Source of the DNA: Bradyrhizobium sp. ORS 285
GTDB lineage: Bacteria > Pseudomonadota > Alphaproteobacteria > Rhizobiales > Xanthobacteraceae
NCBI RefSeq assembly: GCF_900176205.1
Contig: NZ_LT859959.1
Location: 3,865,001-3,929,000, forward strand
Length of the DNA: 64,000 bases
Direction of reading: 5' to 3'
This document shows positions 24,582 through 33,356 of the stretch, in pieces (position 1 is the first letter of the stretch; the number at the start of each line of letters is the position of its first letter). Under the pieces are notes generated by a model that was not told the DNA's origin, did no database searches, and saw nothing but the letters and a program-made list of their open reading frames with translations. Position numbers and translations under genes: made by a program.

Positions 24582-25778
24582 CTATTCCCCGCCTTCGTAG
24601 AACAGCTCGAGCGGCAGCCCGACCTGGGCCTTCCCGATCCATTCCCGCGCGATGATGTTGGACGGCCCCATCGCGATCGCCGCACGGGCGTCGCGGAAGG
24701 CGCGCTCGATCGGGCCGCGATGGTAGCCGTAGCCGCCGGTCACCGTCAGCGCCGTTGACGCCACCTTGTTGGCGACCTCCGCGGCATGCACCTTGAACTC
24801 GGTCAGCGGGATCAGGATCTCGCTCTGCGGCTTGCCGGCGCGCCAGAGCTCGTCGAGCTTGTGCGCGAGCTCGATCCGCCACGGACGCAGGCTCTCGACC
24901 AGCACCTTGGCGGCCCCGAGCTCCTGCCGGATCGCCTGGTAGTCGGAGAGGCTCTTGTTACGGTCCTTGTGCACGAAGCCGGTGGTGTGCGCCACGGCGG
25001 CATTGAGCACGCCGCGCGCCAGCCCCTCCCAGACCGCGCCGAGACCGATCAGGTAGACCGGCGAGACGCCGTCATAGATGATCTCCTTGCCCTGCCCCTC
25101 GGCGCCGAGGCGATCGCGCTTGGGCACATGCACGTTCTTGTAGCTGATGCCGCCGGAATGATTGGCGCGCACACCGAGCGCCTCCCACGGCTTGGACTCG
25201 ATGCCCTCGGCCTTGCCGTCGACGATGAAGAAGATGATGTCGGCCTGGTCCTTGGCGCCTGGCGTACGGGTCTGGGCGACGTAGAAGTCGGCCTGCCCCG
25301 AGCTGGTCGTGAACGACTTGTCGGCGTTCAGGCGATAATCCTCGCCGTCGCGCGCGGCCTCCGACAGATTGTACCACCAGTGCCCGCCGGTGGCGCGCTC
25401 GCTGGTCGAATAGGTGCCGAGCAGGCGGCCATGGTCCGCCTTGAGCCAGCGCTCCTTCTGGTCGTCGGTGCCGAACAGATTGATGGTCTGGGCAGCGCCG
25501 ACATGCATGACATAGACGAGGCCGGTCGACGCATCGGCCTGGCCGATGCGGTAGGCGGCTTCGGCAAAGTCGACATGGCCGAGCCCGAGCCCGCCAAAAC
25601 GGCGATCATTGAGCACGCCGGTCCAGCCGGCCTCGGCCAGCGCGAGCAGGTTCTCGCGGGGAAAGCGGCCCTCGCGGTCGTTGCGATCGGCATTGGCCCT
25701 GATGACGTCAGCCACGACGGCGTCGAGCTGCGGGTATGGGCTGTCGTCGATCTTGCGTGCGGCAGTGCTGGTCGCCAT
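24582..25778 (-). CDS. acyl-CoA-dehydrogenase-fold flavoprotein, probable flavin monooxygenase of organosulfur use
   Basis: The 398-residue protein has the three-domain ACAD fold: an N-terminal helical domain (GWTGVLNDRRFGGLGLGHVD), a beta domain (STSERATGGHWWYNLSEAA, YRLNADKSFTTSSGQADF) and a C-terminal helical domain ending GGYGYHRGPIERAFRDARAA. In true acyl-CoA dehydrogenases a catalytic Glu (YEGT-type motif) follows the RDA segment; here it reads AIAMGPSN, so the base is missing. That loss is typical of ACAD-fold flavin monooxygenases such as DszC. It is the last gene of an operon headed by an SfnG-like monooxygenase, so oxygenation or desulfurisation of an organosulfur compound is likely. 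Strong AGAGGAG precedes the ATG. Confidence 0.82.
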   Translation of the reverse strand: MATSTAARKIDDSPYPQLDAVVADVIRANADRNDREGRFPRENLLALAEAGWTGVLNDRRFGGLGLGHVDFAEAAYRIGQADASTGLVYVMHVGAAQTINLFGTDDQKERWLKADHGRLLGTYSTSERATGGHWWYNLSEAARDGEDYRLNADKSFTTSSGQADFYVAQTRTPGAKDQADIIFFIVDGKAEGIESKPWEALGVRANHSGGISYKNVHVPKRDRLGAEGQGKEIIYDGVSPVYLIGLGAVWEGLARGVLNAAVAHTTGFVHKDRNKSLSDYQAIRQELGAAKVLVESLRPWRIELAHKLDELWRAGKPQSEILIPLTEFKVHAAEVANKVASTALTVTGGYGYHRGPIERAFRDARAAIAMGPSNIIAREWIGKAQVGLPLELFYEGGE

Positions 25779-25805
25779 GAACGGTCTCCTCTTGCTGTGA
25801 TGAAG

Positions 25806-26582
25806 TCAGGCCACGGCCTGGGTGGTCTCGGCTGGCGCGGTCGCGCCGCCGAGATAGAGATGCTTGATGTCCGGCCGCTGCCTGAGCTCGCGCGCAGGTC
25901 CCGCGAGCACGCTGCGGCCGCCTTCGAGCACGATGGCGTGGTCGGCGAAGCGCAGCGCCACCGTGGAGTTCTGCTCGGCCACCAGGATCGACAGCCCCTC
26001 CTCCGCATTGAGCCGCTTGAGCGCGCGAAAGATGCCTTCGACCACCAGCGGCGCGAGCCCCATCGAGGGCTCGTCGAGCACCAGGAGCCGCGGCCGCGAC
26101 ATCAGCGCGCGGCCGATCGCCGTCATCTGCTGCTCGCCGCCGGAGGTCAGCCCCGCCACCGAGCGGCGATGCCGCGTGAGCTGCGGAAACAGCGCGTAGA
26201 CACGCTCGAGATCGGCCGCGATCTCGCCGCGCCTCGCATCGCGACCGATCGCGCCGGTGATCAGATTCTCCTCGACGCTGAGCGAGGCAAAGCAATGCCG
26301 GCCTTCGAGCACCGGCACGAGGCCGGCGCGCACGAGCTGCGCGGCCGAGGACGACGACACGTCGCGTCCGTCATAGCTGATCCGTCCGCCAGTGATCTGG
26401 CCGCGCCGCGCCGGCAGCAGCGCCGAGACCGCCTGCAAGGTGGTCGACTTGCCGGCGCCATTGGCGCCGAGCACCGCGACGATCTCGCCGGCGTGGACCG
26501 CAAACGAGACGTCGCTGACCGCGCGGATCGCCTGGTCATAGGTCGCCGCGAGATGCTCGACCGACAACAGCACATCGCTCAC
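25806..26582 (-). CDS. branched-chain-type ABC transporter ATPase (LivF-like)
   Basis: The 258-residue ATPase has Walker A LGANGAGKST, the Q-loop, signature LTSGGEQQMTAIGRALMS (the LivF-type TSGGEQQ), Walker B LLVLDEPSMGLAP and the switch His replaced by Gln in LVAEQNS, which is usual in LivF. Start is a GTG at 26582 with GGAG eight bases upstream. It pairs with the LivG-like ATPase at 30104-31018 to power the importer. A 202-bp gap with two palindromic repeats separates it from the binding-protein gene, and 27 bp separate it from the flavoprotein gene. Confidence 0.92.
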   Translation of the reverse strand: MSDVLLSVEHLAATYDQAIRAVSDVSFAVHAGEIVAVLGANGAGKSTTLQAVSALLPARRGQITGGRISYDGRDVSSSSAAQLVRAGLVPVLEGRHCFASLSVEENLITGAIGRDARRGEIAADLERVYALFPQLTRHRRSVAGLTSGGEQQMTAIGRALMSRPRLLVLDEPSMGLAPLVVEGIFRALKRLNAEEGLSILVAEQNSTVALRFADHAIVLEGGRSVLAGPARELRQRPDIKHLYLGGATAPAETTQAVA

Positions 26583-26630
26583 AATGAAAACTCCTTCTGC
26601 GCAGAGCGTCGCCGAGAGCTCCTCCGCGGC

Positions 26631-26742
26631 CGTCCTTCGAGACGCACGCCCGCGGCGTGCTCCTCAGGACGAGGACTAAATTCGCGGGAAGTCCGAACCC
26701 TCATGGTGAGGAGGCGCGCAGCGCCGTCTCGAACCATGAGGC
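26631..26742. repeat. pair of Bradyrhizobium-type palindromic repeats inside the operon
   Basis: Two related palindromes sit about 25 bp apart: 26631-26673 (CCTTCGAGACGC ... GCTCCTCAGGAC) and 26699-26742 (CCTCATGGTGAGGAGG ... CGTCTCGAACCATGAGG, with nine perfect outer pairs). I recognise this CCTCA(TGG)TGAGGAGC...TCTCGAA(CC)ATGAGG family as a dispersed intergenic repeat of Bradyrhizobium. Between the binding protein gene and the second ATPase gene it may stabilise upstream mRNA or dampen downstream expression. Confidence 0.75.
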
Positions 26743-26784
26743 CCCAATCAGTGCGCGGGAGGTTCGCTCCCGCGCACGCCGACG

Positions 26785-28134
26785 TCACTGCCCGACCGGA
26801 TCGTCACCCGACGTGCGGATCTTGATGCCGCGCTCCTGCGCATAGGCCGTCGACGACTTCTCGATGATCGGGCGCAGCGCCGCCCAGTCCGGCGAGATCC
26901 AGTCGGACACGACCTTCCACTTGGCGCCGTCCCATTGCTGGAAGGTCACGCGGCCATTGCCCTCGTGATTGTCCCAGGTGACGTTGATCGAGTGGAACAG
27001 GCCCTTGGCGCCGAGCGCCTCGACCCGGGCCGGATCGAGCTGCAGATGCTCGAACCCCCAACGCACCTCGTCGCCGGTCAGGGTCCGCTTGCCGAACTTC
27101 TCCTGCGCGATTCTGACCGCCTCGACATTGAGGATGCCGTTCACGATGCCGAGGTTGTGGTAGACGCTGCCGATGCGCTTCTTGTCGTCGAGATTGCCCT
27201 TGCCGGCGCCGTAGACGGTCTTGATCACCTCCTGCAGCACCGGATATTCCGCGCCCGACGCCTGCGTGGTAATCGCGACATAGCCCTTGGCAGCGTCGCC
27301 GGCCGGGATGACGTCTTCTTCCGAGTTGGACCAGACGTTGCCGATGATGTGGTCGACCGGGAAGCCGGTCTTCTGCGCCGTCTTCAGCGCCACCGGGTTC
27401 ATCACGCCCCAGCCGCGCAGCACGACGTAGTCGGCCTTGGCGCGGCGGATCGACAGCCATTGCGACTGCTGCTCATTGCCGGGATGCGGCACCTCGATCT
27501 GCTCCAGCTCGAAACCGTATTTGTCGGACAACAGCTTGTAGATCGGGATCGTCTCCTTGCCGTAAGGCGAGCCGTGATACAGCACGACGATCTTCTTGCC
27601 CTTCAGCTTCTCAGGCCCGCCCTCACGCGTCGCGATGTAGTTCACGATGCCCGAGGTCTCGCTGTAGGGATTGAGCAGCAGCGGGAATACGTACGGAAAG
27701 ACGCGGCCATCAGTGGAGTCGGTGCGGCCGTGATTGATGGTGATCAGCGGCACCTTGTCCTTGCTGATGCGGTCGATCATCGCATAGGCAATGCCGACCG
27801 AGAGCGGATTCCACGCCGCGACACCCGGACGGCTCTTCAGCCGCTCATAGACCTCGACGCCGCGCTCGACCTCGTATTGCGTCTCGCCCTCGTCCCAGGT
27901 CAGCTTGACGCCATTGACGCCGCCGTCGCGGGTGTTGATCAGGTTGAGATAGTCGATGAAGCCGCCGAAGAAGCCGGTGCCGCCGGCCGCATACGGTCCG
28001 ACACGATAGCTCTGCAGCGGGAAGAACTGCTCGTCGGCTTTCGCCGGCGATGTCAGCGCCGGGAGGCTGGTGACCAGCCCGAGGGCGAGCGCCGCCCCCA
28101 AAGCCAGCTTCGCTTGTCTGAACGTCGTCATCAT
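26785..28134 (-). CDS. ABC transporter substrate-binding protein (Leu/Ile/Val-binding family)
   Basis: The 449-residue protein has a signal peptide (about 1-33, LALGAALALGLVTSLPALTSPAKA) and a periplasmic type I binding fold (FFGGFIDYLNLINTRDGGVNG, PLITINHGRTDSTDG, KIVVLYHGSPYGKETIP, VAITTQASGAEYPVLQEVI). It is longer than most amino-acid binding members (about 370-400). Substrate cannot be read from sequence; the operon with an SfnG-like monooxygenase suggests a sulfone, sulfonate or other organosulfur compound rather than an amino acid. It lies 24 bp after the LivM-like permease gene and has two consecutive ATG codons at its start. Confidence 0.88.
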   Translation of the reverse strand: MMTTFRQAKLALGAALALGLVTSLPALTSPAKADEQFFPLQSYRVGPYAAGGTGFFGGFIDYLNLINTRDGGVNGVKLTWDEGETQYEVERGVEVYERLKSRPGVAAWNPLSVGIAYAMIDRISKDKVPLITINHGRTDSTDGRVFPYVFPLLLNPYSETSGIVNYIATREGGPEKLKGKKIVVLYHGSPYGKETIPIYKLLSDKYGFELEQIEVPHPGNEQQSQWLSIRRAKADYVVLRGWGVMNPVALKTAQKTGFPVDHIIGNVWSNSEEDVIPAGDAAKGYVAITTQASGAEYPVLQEVIKTVYGAGKGNLDDKKRIGSVYHNLGIVNGILNVEAVRIAQEKFGKRTLTGDEVRWGFEHLQLDPARVEALGAKGLFHSINVTWDNHEGNGRVTFQQWDGAKWKVVSDWISPDWAALRPIIEKSSTAYAQERGIKIRTSGDDPVGQ

Positions 28135-28158
28135 GAATCTCCTTCTGGTATGACTGTT

Positions 28159-29214
28159 TCAGGTCTGGGTTGAACGGAGGCGACGCGCAGCGCCGATTGC
28201 GCGGTCGATCAGCGCGACGAGGCCGCGCGGCTCGGCTATCAGGAAGGCGATGATCAAGGCGCCGATGACGATGCGCTGGCTCATCTCGAGCACGCCGGAA
28301 TCGAACACGCTGCCGAGCAATGCGGCGCCGAGCCGGGACAGCAGCAGCGGAAAGACGACGATGAAGGCCGCGCCGATGAAGGCGCCACGCAGCGAGGCGA
28401 GCCCGCCGATGATGATGATGAACAGGATCTGGAACGAGCGATCGAGGTTGAAGCCGGCCGGCTCGACCGTGCGTAAGTACGCGAACGCCCAGAGCACGCC
28501 GGCGACGCCGATCAGGAATGACGAGAAGCCAAAGGCGAGCAGTTTGGTGCGGAGCAAGGGCACGCCGATCACCTTGGCCGCGACCTCGTGGTCGCGCACC
28601 GCAATGAAGTTGCGCCCGGTCTGCGAGGCCAACAGCCGCGCCGTCAGCGCGGTGGCGATCACCACGATCGAGAGCGAGAACACGTAGCGGCCGGTGGCCG
28701 AGGAAAACGTCAGGCTGCCGATGCGGAGCACGGGCGCGTCGATCACCCCCGAGGCATTGTCATTGGAGAACCAGCCGAACTTGGTCAGCGCCCATTGCAC
28801 GAAGAACTGCGCCGCGAGTGTCGAAACCGCCAAGTAGAAGCCGCGCAGCCGCAGGCTCGGCAGGCCGAACACGATCCCGACCGCCGCGGCGATGCCGCCG
28901 GCCAGCACGATGTCGGCGAGCAGCGGCAGGCCCGGCAATCTGAGATTGAGATTGTAGGCCGCATAAGCGCCGACCGCGAGGAACGCCGCCGAGCCCAGCG
29001 ACACTTGGCCGGCATAGCCGGTCAGCACGTTGAGTCCGACCGCGGCCAACGCCAGCGCCAGGAACGGCGTCAGCACCGCGTCCATCAGATAGTCCGAGCC
29101 GATCCACGGCACGATGATGTAGCCGAGCAGGAGCAGCAGCACGACGCCGAGCAGGTTCGGGGTGAGCCAGGCCAGTCGCGCGGGCGTGGCAGCGGTTTCT
29201 GTGATCGTCGTCAT
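28159..29214 (-). CDS. branched-chain-type ABC transporter permease (LivM-like)
   Basis: Start 29214 gives a 351-residue protein beginning MTTITETAATPARLAWLTPN; its ATG overlaps the stop of the LivH-like gene by one base, so the long frame further upstream is a shadow. About eight to ten membrane helices are visible, with the LivM hallmark LNVLTGYAGQVSLGSAAFLA near residue 65 and the EAA-like cytoplasmic loop with FIAVRDHEVAAKVIGVPLLR. It forms the membrane channel with the LivH-like partner. The C terminus is basic. Confidence 0.92.
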   Translation of the reverse strand: MTTITETAATPARLAWLTPNLLGVVLLLLLGYIIVPWIGSDYLMDAVLTPFLALALAAVGLNVLTGYAGQVSLGSAAFLAVGAYAAYNLNLRLPGLPLLADIVLAGGIAAAVGIVFGLPSLRLRGFYLAVSTLAAQFFVQWALTKFGWFSNDNASGVIDAPVLRIGSLTFSSATGRYVFSLSIVVIATALTARLLASQTGRNFIAVRDHEVAAKVIGVPLLRTKLLAFGFSSFLIGVAGVLWAFAYLRTVEPAGFNLDRSFQILFIIIIGGLASLRGAFIGAAFIVVFPLLLSRLGAALLGSVFDSGVLEMSQRIVIGALIIAFLIAEPRGLVALIDRAIGAARRLRSTQT

Positions 29215-30104
29215 CACACCCGCTCCACCAGCTTCTGGCCGAACAGGCCGGAGGGCCGCACCAGCAGCAGCGCCAGCGCCACCACATAGGCGGCCCAGGC
29301 CTCGATGCCGCCGCCGAAGAACGGCCCGACATAGACCTCGGCGAGCTTCTCGATCGCGCCGATCAGGAGCCCGCCGACGATCGCGCCGGTGATGGAGTCG
29401 AAGCCGCCGAGCACCAGCACCGGCAGCGCCTTGAGCACCACCAGCGACAGCGAGAACTGCACGCCGAGCCGCGCGCCCCACAACAGCCCTGCCACCAACG
29501 CGACGATGCCAGCCGCTGTCCACACCGCGGCCCAGACTCGCGGCAATCTCAGACCGACCGCGAGCGCGGCGAACTGATCATCGGCGACCGCGCGAAACGC
29601 GAGGCCGGTGCGGGTGTAGCGGAAGAACACCGTGAACAGCGCCACCAGGCTGCCAGCCACACCAGCGGCAAACAGGTCGAAGCGGCTGATGAAGACGCCG
29701 CCGATGTCGAACGGAATGTCGCTGACGCCGATCTCGAGCCCATGGACCTGCGTGCCCCACAACAGCTGCGCGGCGCCCTCGATCACATAGGACAGGCCGA
29801 GCGTTGCCATGAACAGCGTGATCGGCGGCTGGTTGATCAGCGGCCGCAGCACGGCGCGCTCGATGGTGATGCCGAGCGCGACCATGATGGCGAGCGTCGC
29901 CAGCAGTGCCAGCACGAACCGCGTGCCGCGCTCGACCAGGCTGACGAAGGTCAGCGCCGCGAACAGCAGCATGGCGCCTTGCGCGAAATTGAGCACGCCC
30001 GAGGTCTTGTAGATCAGCACGAAGCCGATCGCGACCAGCGAATACATCACCCCGGAGAGCAGACCGCCGACCAGCACCTCGATGAGAAATTGATAGTCGA
30101 ACAT
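29214..30104 (-). CDS. branched-chain-type ABC transporter permease (LivH-like)
   Basis: The 296-residue membrane protein has the LivH signature GLLSGVMYSLVAIGFVLIYK and TSGVLNFAQGAMLLF near the N terminus and the loop TGLAFRAVADDQFAALAVGL in the middle, with about eight membrane helices and VLVLGGFDSITGAIVGGLL near the end. It overlaps the LivG-like gene by one base upstream and the LivM-like gene by one base downstream, which indicates tight translational coupling of the three core transporter subunits. Confidence 0.92.
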   Translation of the reverse strand: MFDYQFLIEVLVGGLLSGVMYSLVAIGFVLIYKTSGVLNFAQGAMLLFAALTFVSLVERGTRFVLALLATLAIMVALGITIERAVLRPLINQPPITLFMATLGLSYVIEGAAQLLWGTQVHGLEIGVSDIPFDIGGVFISRFDLFAAGVAGSLVALFTVFFRYTRTGLAFRAVADDQFAALAVGLRLPRVWAAVWTAAGIVALVAGLLWGARLGVQFSLSLVVLKALPVLVLGGFDSITGAIVGGLLIGAIEKLAEVYVGPFFGGGIEAWAAYVVALALLLVRPSGLFGQKLVERV

Positions 30105-31018
30105 CAGATCGCGAGCTCCGTCTCGTCCTCATGGGCGACGCCGAGATAGGCATCGATCACCGCCTGGTTGGTCTTGATCTCAGCCGGCGGCCCGTCGGCG
30201 ATCTTGCGGCCGTAATCGAGCACGGCGATGTGGTCCGAGAGATCCATGACGATGCCGATGTCGTGCTCGATCAGCACGATGGTGGTGCCGTAGCGGTCGC
30301 GCGCGCCGCGCACGTGCTGCGCCAGCTCCTGCTTCTCGCTCACGGTGACGCCGGCAAAGGGCTCATCGAGCAGCAACAGTCTTGGACGCGCGACCAGCGC
30401 GCGCGCCAGCTCGACGCGCTTCTGCAGGCCATAGGGCAACGTGCCGGCAATGCGGTCGCGCACTGCCTCAAGATGCAGGAAGCCGATAACCTCCTCCGCG
30501 GCGGCGCGGTTCTCGGCCTCGATGCGCCGCGCCAGGGGCGTGCCGACGAGCTGGCGGATGAAGCCGGCGCGCACGCGGTGCGCCAGCCCCATCAGCACAT
30601 TGTCAAACACGGAGAGCCCCTTGAACAAAGCGAGGTTCTGAAAGGTGCGGGCGACGCCGTGACGTGCCAGCTGCGCCGTCGGCACCTGCCGGAACGCATG
30701 AGCGCCGAACCAGACCTCGCCTTGATCCGGCCGGTAGAGCCCGCTGACCACGTTGAGCAGCGAGCTCTTGCCGGCACCGTTCGGACCAATGACCGCGCGG
30801 ATCTCGCCCTCCGCGACATCGAGATCGATATCGCGGAGGGCAGCGAGACCGCCGAACGACAGCGAGATGTTGGCGAGCCGCAACACCGCAGGCGACCGGT
30901 CCGCGACCGGCGCCGACGCGCCGGACGGCTCCGCGGCGAGCACCTGACGCGCTGTGCCCGGCGACCAGGTCTCCAGCGCCAGCACGTCCAGCGGAGTGGT
31001 GAGCCCGCTCAACAACAT
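30104..31018 (-). CDS. branched-chain-type ABC transporter ATPase (LivG-like)
   Basis: The 304-residue ATPase has an unusual N-terminal extension of about 45 residues (MLLSGLTTPLDVLALETW...) before the ATPase domain, then Walker A IGPNGAGKSS, the LivG-type GVARTFQNLALF, signature LPYGLQKRVELARALVA (with L-P-Y-G-L-Q-K in place of LSGGQ, as in LivG), Walker B LLLLDEPFAGV and switch His in VLIEHDIG. The extension has no recognisable motif and the true start may be internal, but no better ribosome site was found. It begins ten bases after the SfnG-like gene. Confidence 0.9.
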   Translation of the reverse strand: MLLSGLTTPLDVLALETWSPGTARQVLAAEPSGASAPVADRSPAVLRLANISLSFGGLAALRDIDLDVAEGEIRAVIGPNGAGKSSLLNVVSGLYRPDQGEVWFGAHAFRQVPTAQLARHGVARTFQNLALFKGLSVFDNVLMGLAHRVRAGFIRQLVGTPLARRIEAENRAAAEEVIGFLHLEAVRDRIAGTLPYGLQKRVELARALVARPRLLLLDEPFAGVTVSEKQELAQHVRGARDRYGTTIVLIEHDIGIVMDLSDHIAVLDYGRKIADGPPAEIKTNQAVIDAYLGVAHEDETELAI

Positions 31019-31027
31019 CGCCGCGCC

Positions 31028-32140
31028 CTACTCGGCCGCCTGCACGTGCGCGCCGGCCTTGGCCGCGGCTTTGGCCTCGAGCTCGCGCACCAGCGGGATC
31101 ACATGCTTGCCGAAATAGGCCACCTCCTCCTGGAAGTGCAGGAAGCCGAGCAGGATGAGATCGACGCCGACGTCTTTCAGCGCGACGATGCGCTCGGCGA
31201 TCTGCTGGGGCGTGCCGATCAGATTGGTCTTGAAGCCGTCATTGTACTGGACGAGATCCTCGAAGGTCGATTTCGCCCAATTGCCCTCGCGCTCCGGCGA
31301 GGCCTTGCCGGCATTCGCCACCTCATGCGCGAAGGCATGCACGGCCTCCGGATTGGCGTGGTCGATGATGTCCTTGAGCACGGCCTGCGCCTCGGCCTCG
31401 GTGTCGCGCGCGATCGCAAACGCGTTGACGCCGATCTTGACCTGATGGTTGTTGGCCTTCGCCTTGGCCCTGATGTCGTCGACCTGCGCCTTGATGCCTT
31501 CGACGGAATTGCCGTTGGTGAAGTACCAGTCGGACACGCGCGAGGCCATGTCGCGCGCCGCGCGCGAGCTGCCGCCCTGGAAGATTTCCGGCTGCGGGTC
31601 GATCGGCTTCGGCTTCAAGGAGTAGTTCGTGAAGCGGTAGAAGTCGCCGCGCAGATTAAAATTGTCCTCGGTCCAGATGCCCCGGAGCGCACGGATGAAC
31701 TCCTCCGAGCGGCGGTAGCGCTCGTCATGGTCGAGCCAGGGCTCGCCGATCGCCGCGAACTCGCCGCGAAACCAGCCGCTGACGATGTTGACGGCGACGC
31801 GTCCCTCGGTGAGATGATTGATGGTCGCGATCTGCTTGGCGACGACCGCCGGATGCCACGGTCCGGGCAGGATTGCCGCGATCACCTTCAGCTTGGTGGT
31901 TGCCTCCAGCAGAGCATGGCTGAACGAGACGGACTCATGCTGATACTCGGCGCCATAGCCGGCAGTGAAGCGGATCTGGCTCAGCGCATAGTCGAAGCCG
32001 CTGGCTTCGGCGATCTGCGCCAGCTTCTTGTTGTAGCCGATGTCCCAGCTCGTGCGCTGCTCGATGTTGGAGATCACGAGGCCACCCGAAACGTTGGGCA
32101 CCCAATAGGCGAATTTGATCGACGAATCCGTGGTCGTCAT
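31028..32140 (-). CDS. sfnG: SfnG-like FMNH2-dependent dimethylsulfone monooxygenase
   Basis: The 370-residue protein belongs to the bacterial luciferase-like monooxygenases (TIM barrel). The N terminus IKFAYWVPNVSGGLVISNIE is characteristic of SfnG, and the family pieces ILPGPWHPAVVAKQIATINH, GRVAVNIVSGWFRGEF and PEIFQGGSSRAARDMASRVS are present. SfnG converts dimethylsulfone to methanesulfinate with reduced FMN from a separate reductase. Length (about 363-375) fits. It is the first gene of a seven-gene operon with an importer and an ACAD-fold flavoprotein, which supports a role in organosulfur scavenging under sulfate limitation. AGGGA precedes the ATG. I rejected a candidate sigma-54 site upstream because the spacing is off by one base. 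Confidence 0.87.
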   Translation of the reverse strand: MTTTDSSIKFAYWVPNVSGGLVISNIEQRTSWDIGYNKKLAQIAEASGFDYALSQIRFTAGYGAEYQHESVSFSHALLEATTKLKVIAAILPGPWHPAVVAKQIATINHLTEGRVAVNIVSGWFRGEFAAIGEPWLDHDERYRRSEEFIRALRGIWTEDNFNLRGDFYRFTNYSLKPKPIDPQPEIFQGGSSRAARDMASRVSDWYFTNGNSVEGIKAQVDDIRAKAKANNHQVKIGVNAFAIARDTEAEAQAVLKDIIDHANPEAVHAFAHEVANAGKASPEREGNWAKSTFEDLVQYNDGFKTNLIGTPQQIAERIVALKDVGVDLILLGFLHFQEEVAYFGKHVIPLVRELEAKAAAKAGAHVQAAE

Positions 32141-32870
32141 AGGCTTCCCTCACTTATCCTGATCGTCATGAATGCCGCTCCGCCCCAATGAAGACGGCCG
32201 TCGGCATCTGCGCTGCCGGGGCCGGCGGCACATTTGGTTTGCTTGGTGATGTCGCTTGATGAGCAGGCCATGCCTGCCGGTGCCGAGGCGTCGATGCGCC
32301 TCGACCGTCATGTCAGTGTATCAACAGAACCAGGCGCAGACCGTGCGCAACAGGCTCCCATTCATGCGCGACAGCGCATCACTGGAGTTATTGCCGTTGT
32401 TGCCGATCATGCAGGTCCCCTCTGTCAATCACTGTTCGACCGACGCACGAAGTCTCGCAGAGAAGCGCTGATGCAGCGAGTCCAAGACCGTCTCTTTTTG
32501 GATGAGGAGGTAAAAACGTCTTCCGTAGTTTGGCCCGACGTGGATCAATTTTGCTTCCGGCCCCGTTTCAGTTCCGTCGAACGAAACCTCGCCGTGAGAT
32601 GCGAACTAACAAGCGCAAATCTCGCTTCTCCGCCGGTCGATCCAACCTCGAGAGAGAACAACAACGCTGCCCGTCGGGCAAATCAGTACCAATTCTTTCA
32701 GGATCCATGGACATCCGGAGGTTGAACCGATCGATCCAGCGCTGCGCGCAGACACGATTTTCTTCAGGCGCATCAAGCTGATTTGCCCTGTCCAGTCCCG
32801 CCGTCAAAAATATTCCGCTTTTCCTAAGCCAGATTCGGTGCTCTCTTAGGCTCATCTCCTGCTCGCAAGA
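32141..32870. other. gene-free region upstream of sfnG
   Basis: About 730 bp contain only short overlapping frames on both strands (such as 32234-32725 plus and 32568-32891 minus) with no family resemblance and no good ribosome site. The base composition is visibly less GC-rich than the flanks, especially 32500-32830. It must contain the sfnG operon promoter. No known RNA, repeat or transposon end was recognised; it may be decayed sequence. Confidence 0.4.
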
Positions 32871-32879
32871 GGGGCGGTT

Positions 32880-33310
32880 CGCGGTCGTCACGGACGTGGA
32901 GCGGGAGGAGCGGTGAACGCGATGGCAGCGCAGCGCATCTTGCGCCGACGAACGCCGTCATCGCGTACGGTCAAGTCGCGTGGTCCTGGCATCCCGACGC
33001 TGATGCCGCGCTGGTGCGAAAGCATCATGCGCAACGGTGACCAGAAAGCCCGGCGCACCGGGGAGAACGCGAAGCAGCCGTTCAGATCGCCGCGCGGGGA
33101 ATGCCGGTTGCCCGGCTGAACCTGTGGTGACTGCCGCCTGCTTTCTTTTCTGCAGGCGGGCCATGGGTTGCGGCCAGCAGCCCGGCATTCCCCGCGCCCT
33201 CTGTTTGTGAGGAGGGCAAAACGGACGGATCACTCGGACGCGGTGCGTCGCGAGGACGCGAGGCCATGCGAGAATGGGTTGCTTTTCACGAGGCGTTTGA
33301 GCGGAATGAG
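32880..33310. repeat. dispersed structured intergenic element of Bradyrhizobium type
   Basis: I recognise the block around TCGCGTGGTCCTGGCATCCC (about 32979-32998) and the following 330 bp as a dispersed non-coding element of Bradyrhizobium relatives. It can fold strongly: 33092-33107 and 33182-33197 form a 16-bp perfect stem (GCGCGGGGAATGCCGG and complement) closing about 74 bases, inside which 33134-33141 and 33152-33159 form an eight-bp hairpin; a third hairpin (GCCCTC/GAGGGC, 33196-33217) follows. Boundaries are approximate. Short ORFs inside it are incidental. Confidence 0.65.
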
Positions 33311-33356
33311 GTCGTGCCCTCGCACCCCTGCAGAGCTCCCAAGAATGACTCAAGGC

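Noticed and set aside
32262..32310. Possible sigma-54 promoter upstream of sfnG
   Set aside because: On the minus strand CGGCACCGGCAGGCATG has GG and GC elements but their spacing is one base short, which sigma-54 does not tolerate.
32234..32891. Overlapping short frames on both strands upstream of sfnG
   Set aside because: No ribosome site, no family resemblance, and frames overlap each other without one dominating.
32913..33119. 68-codon frame
   Set aside because: Lies within the dispersed structured repeat; translations of this repeat are common misannotations.
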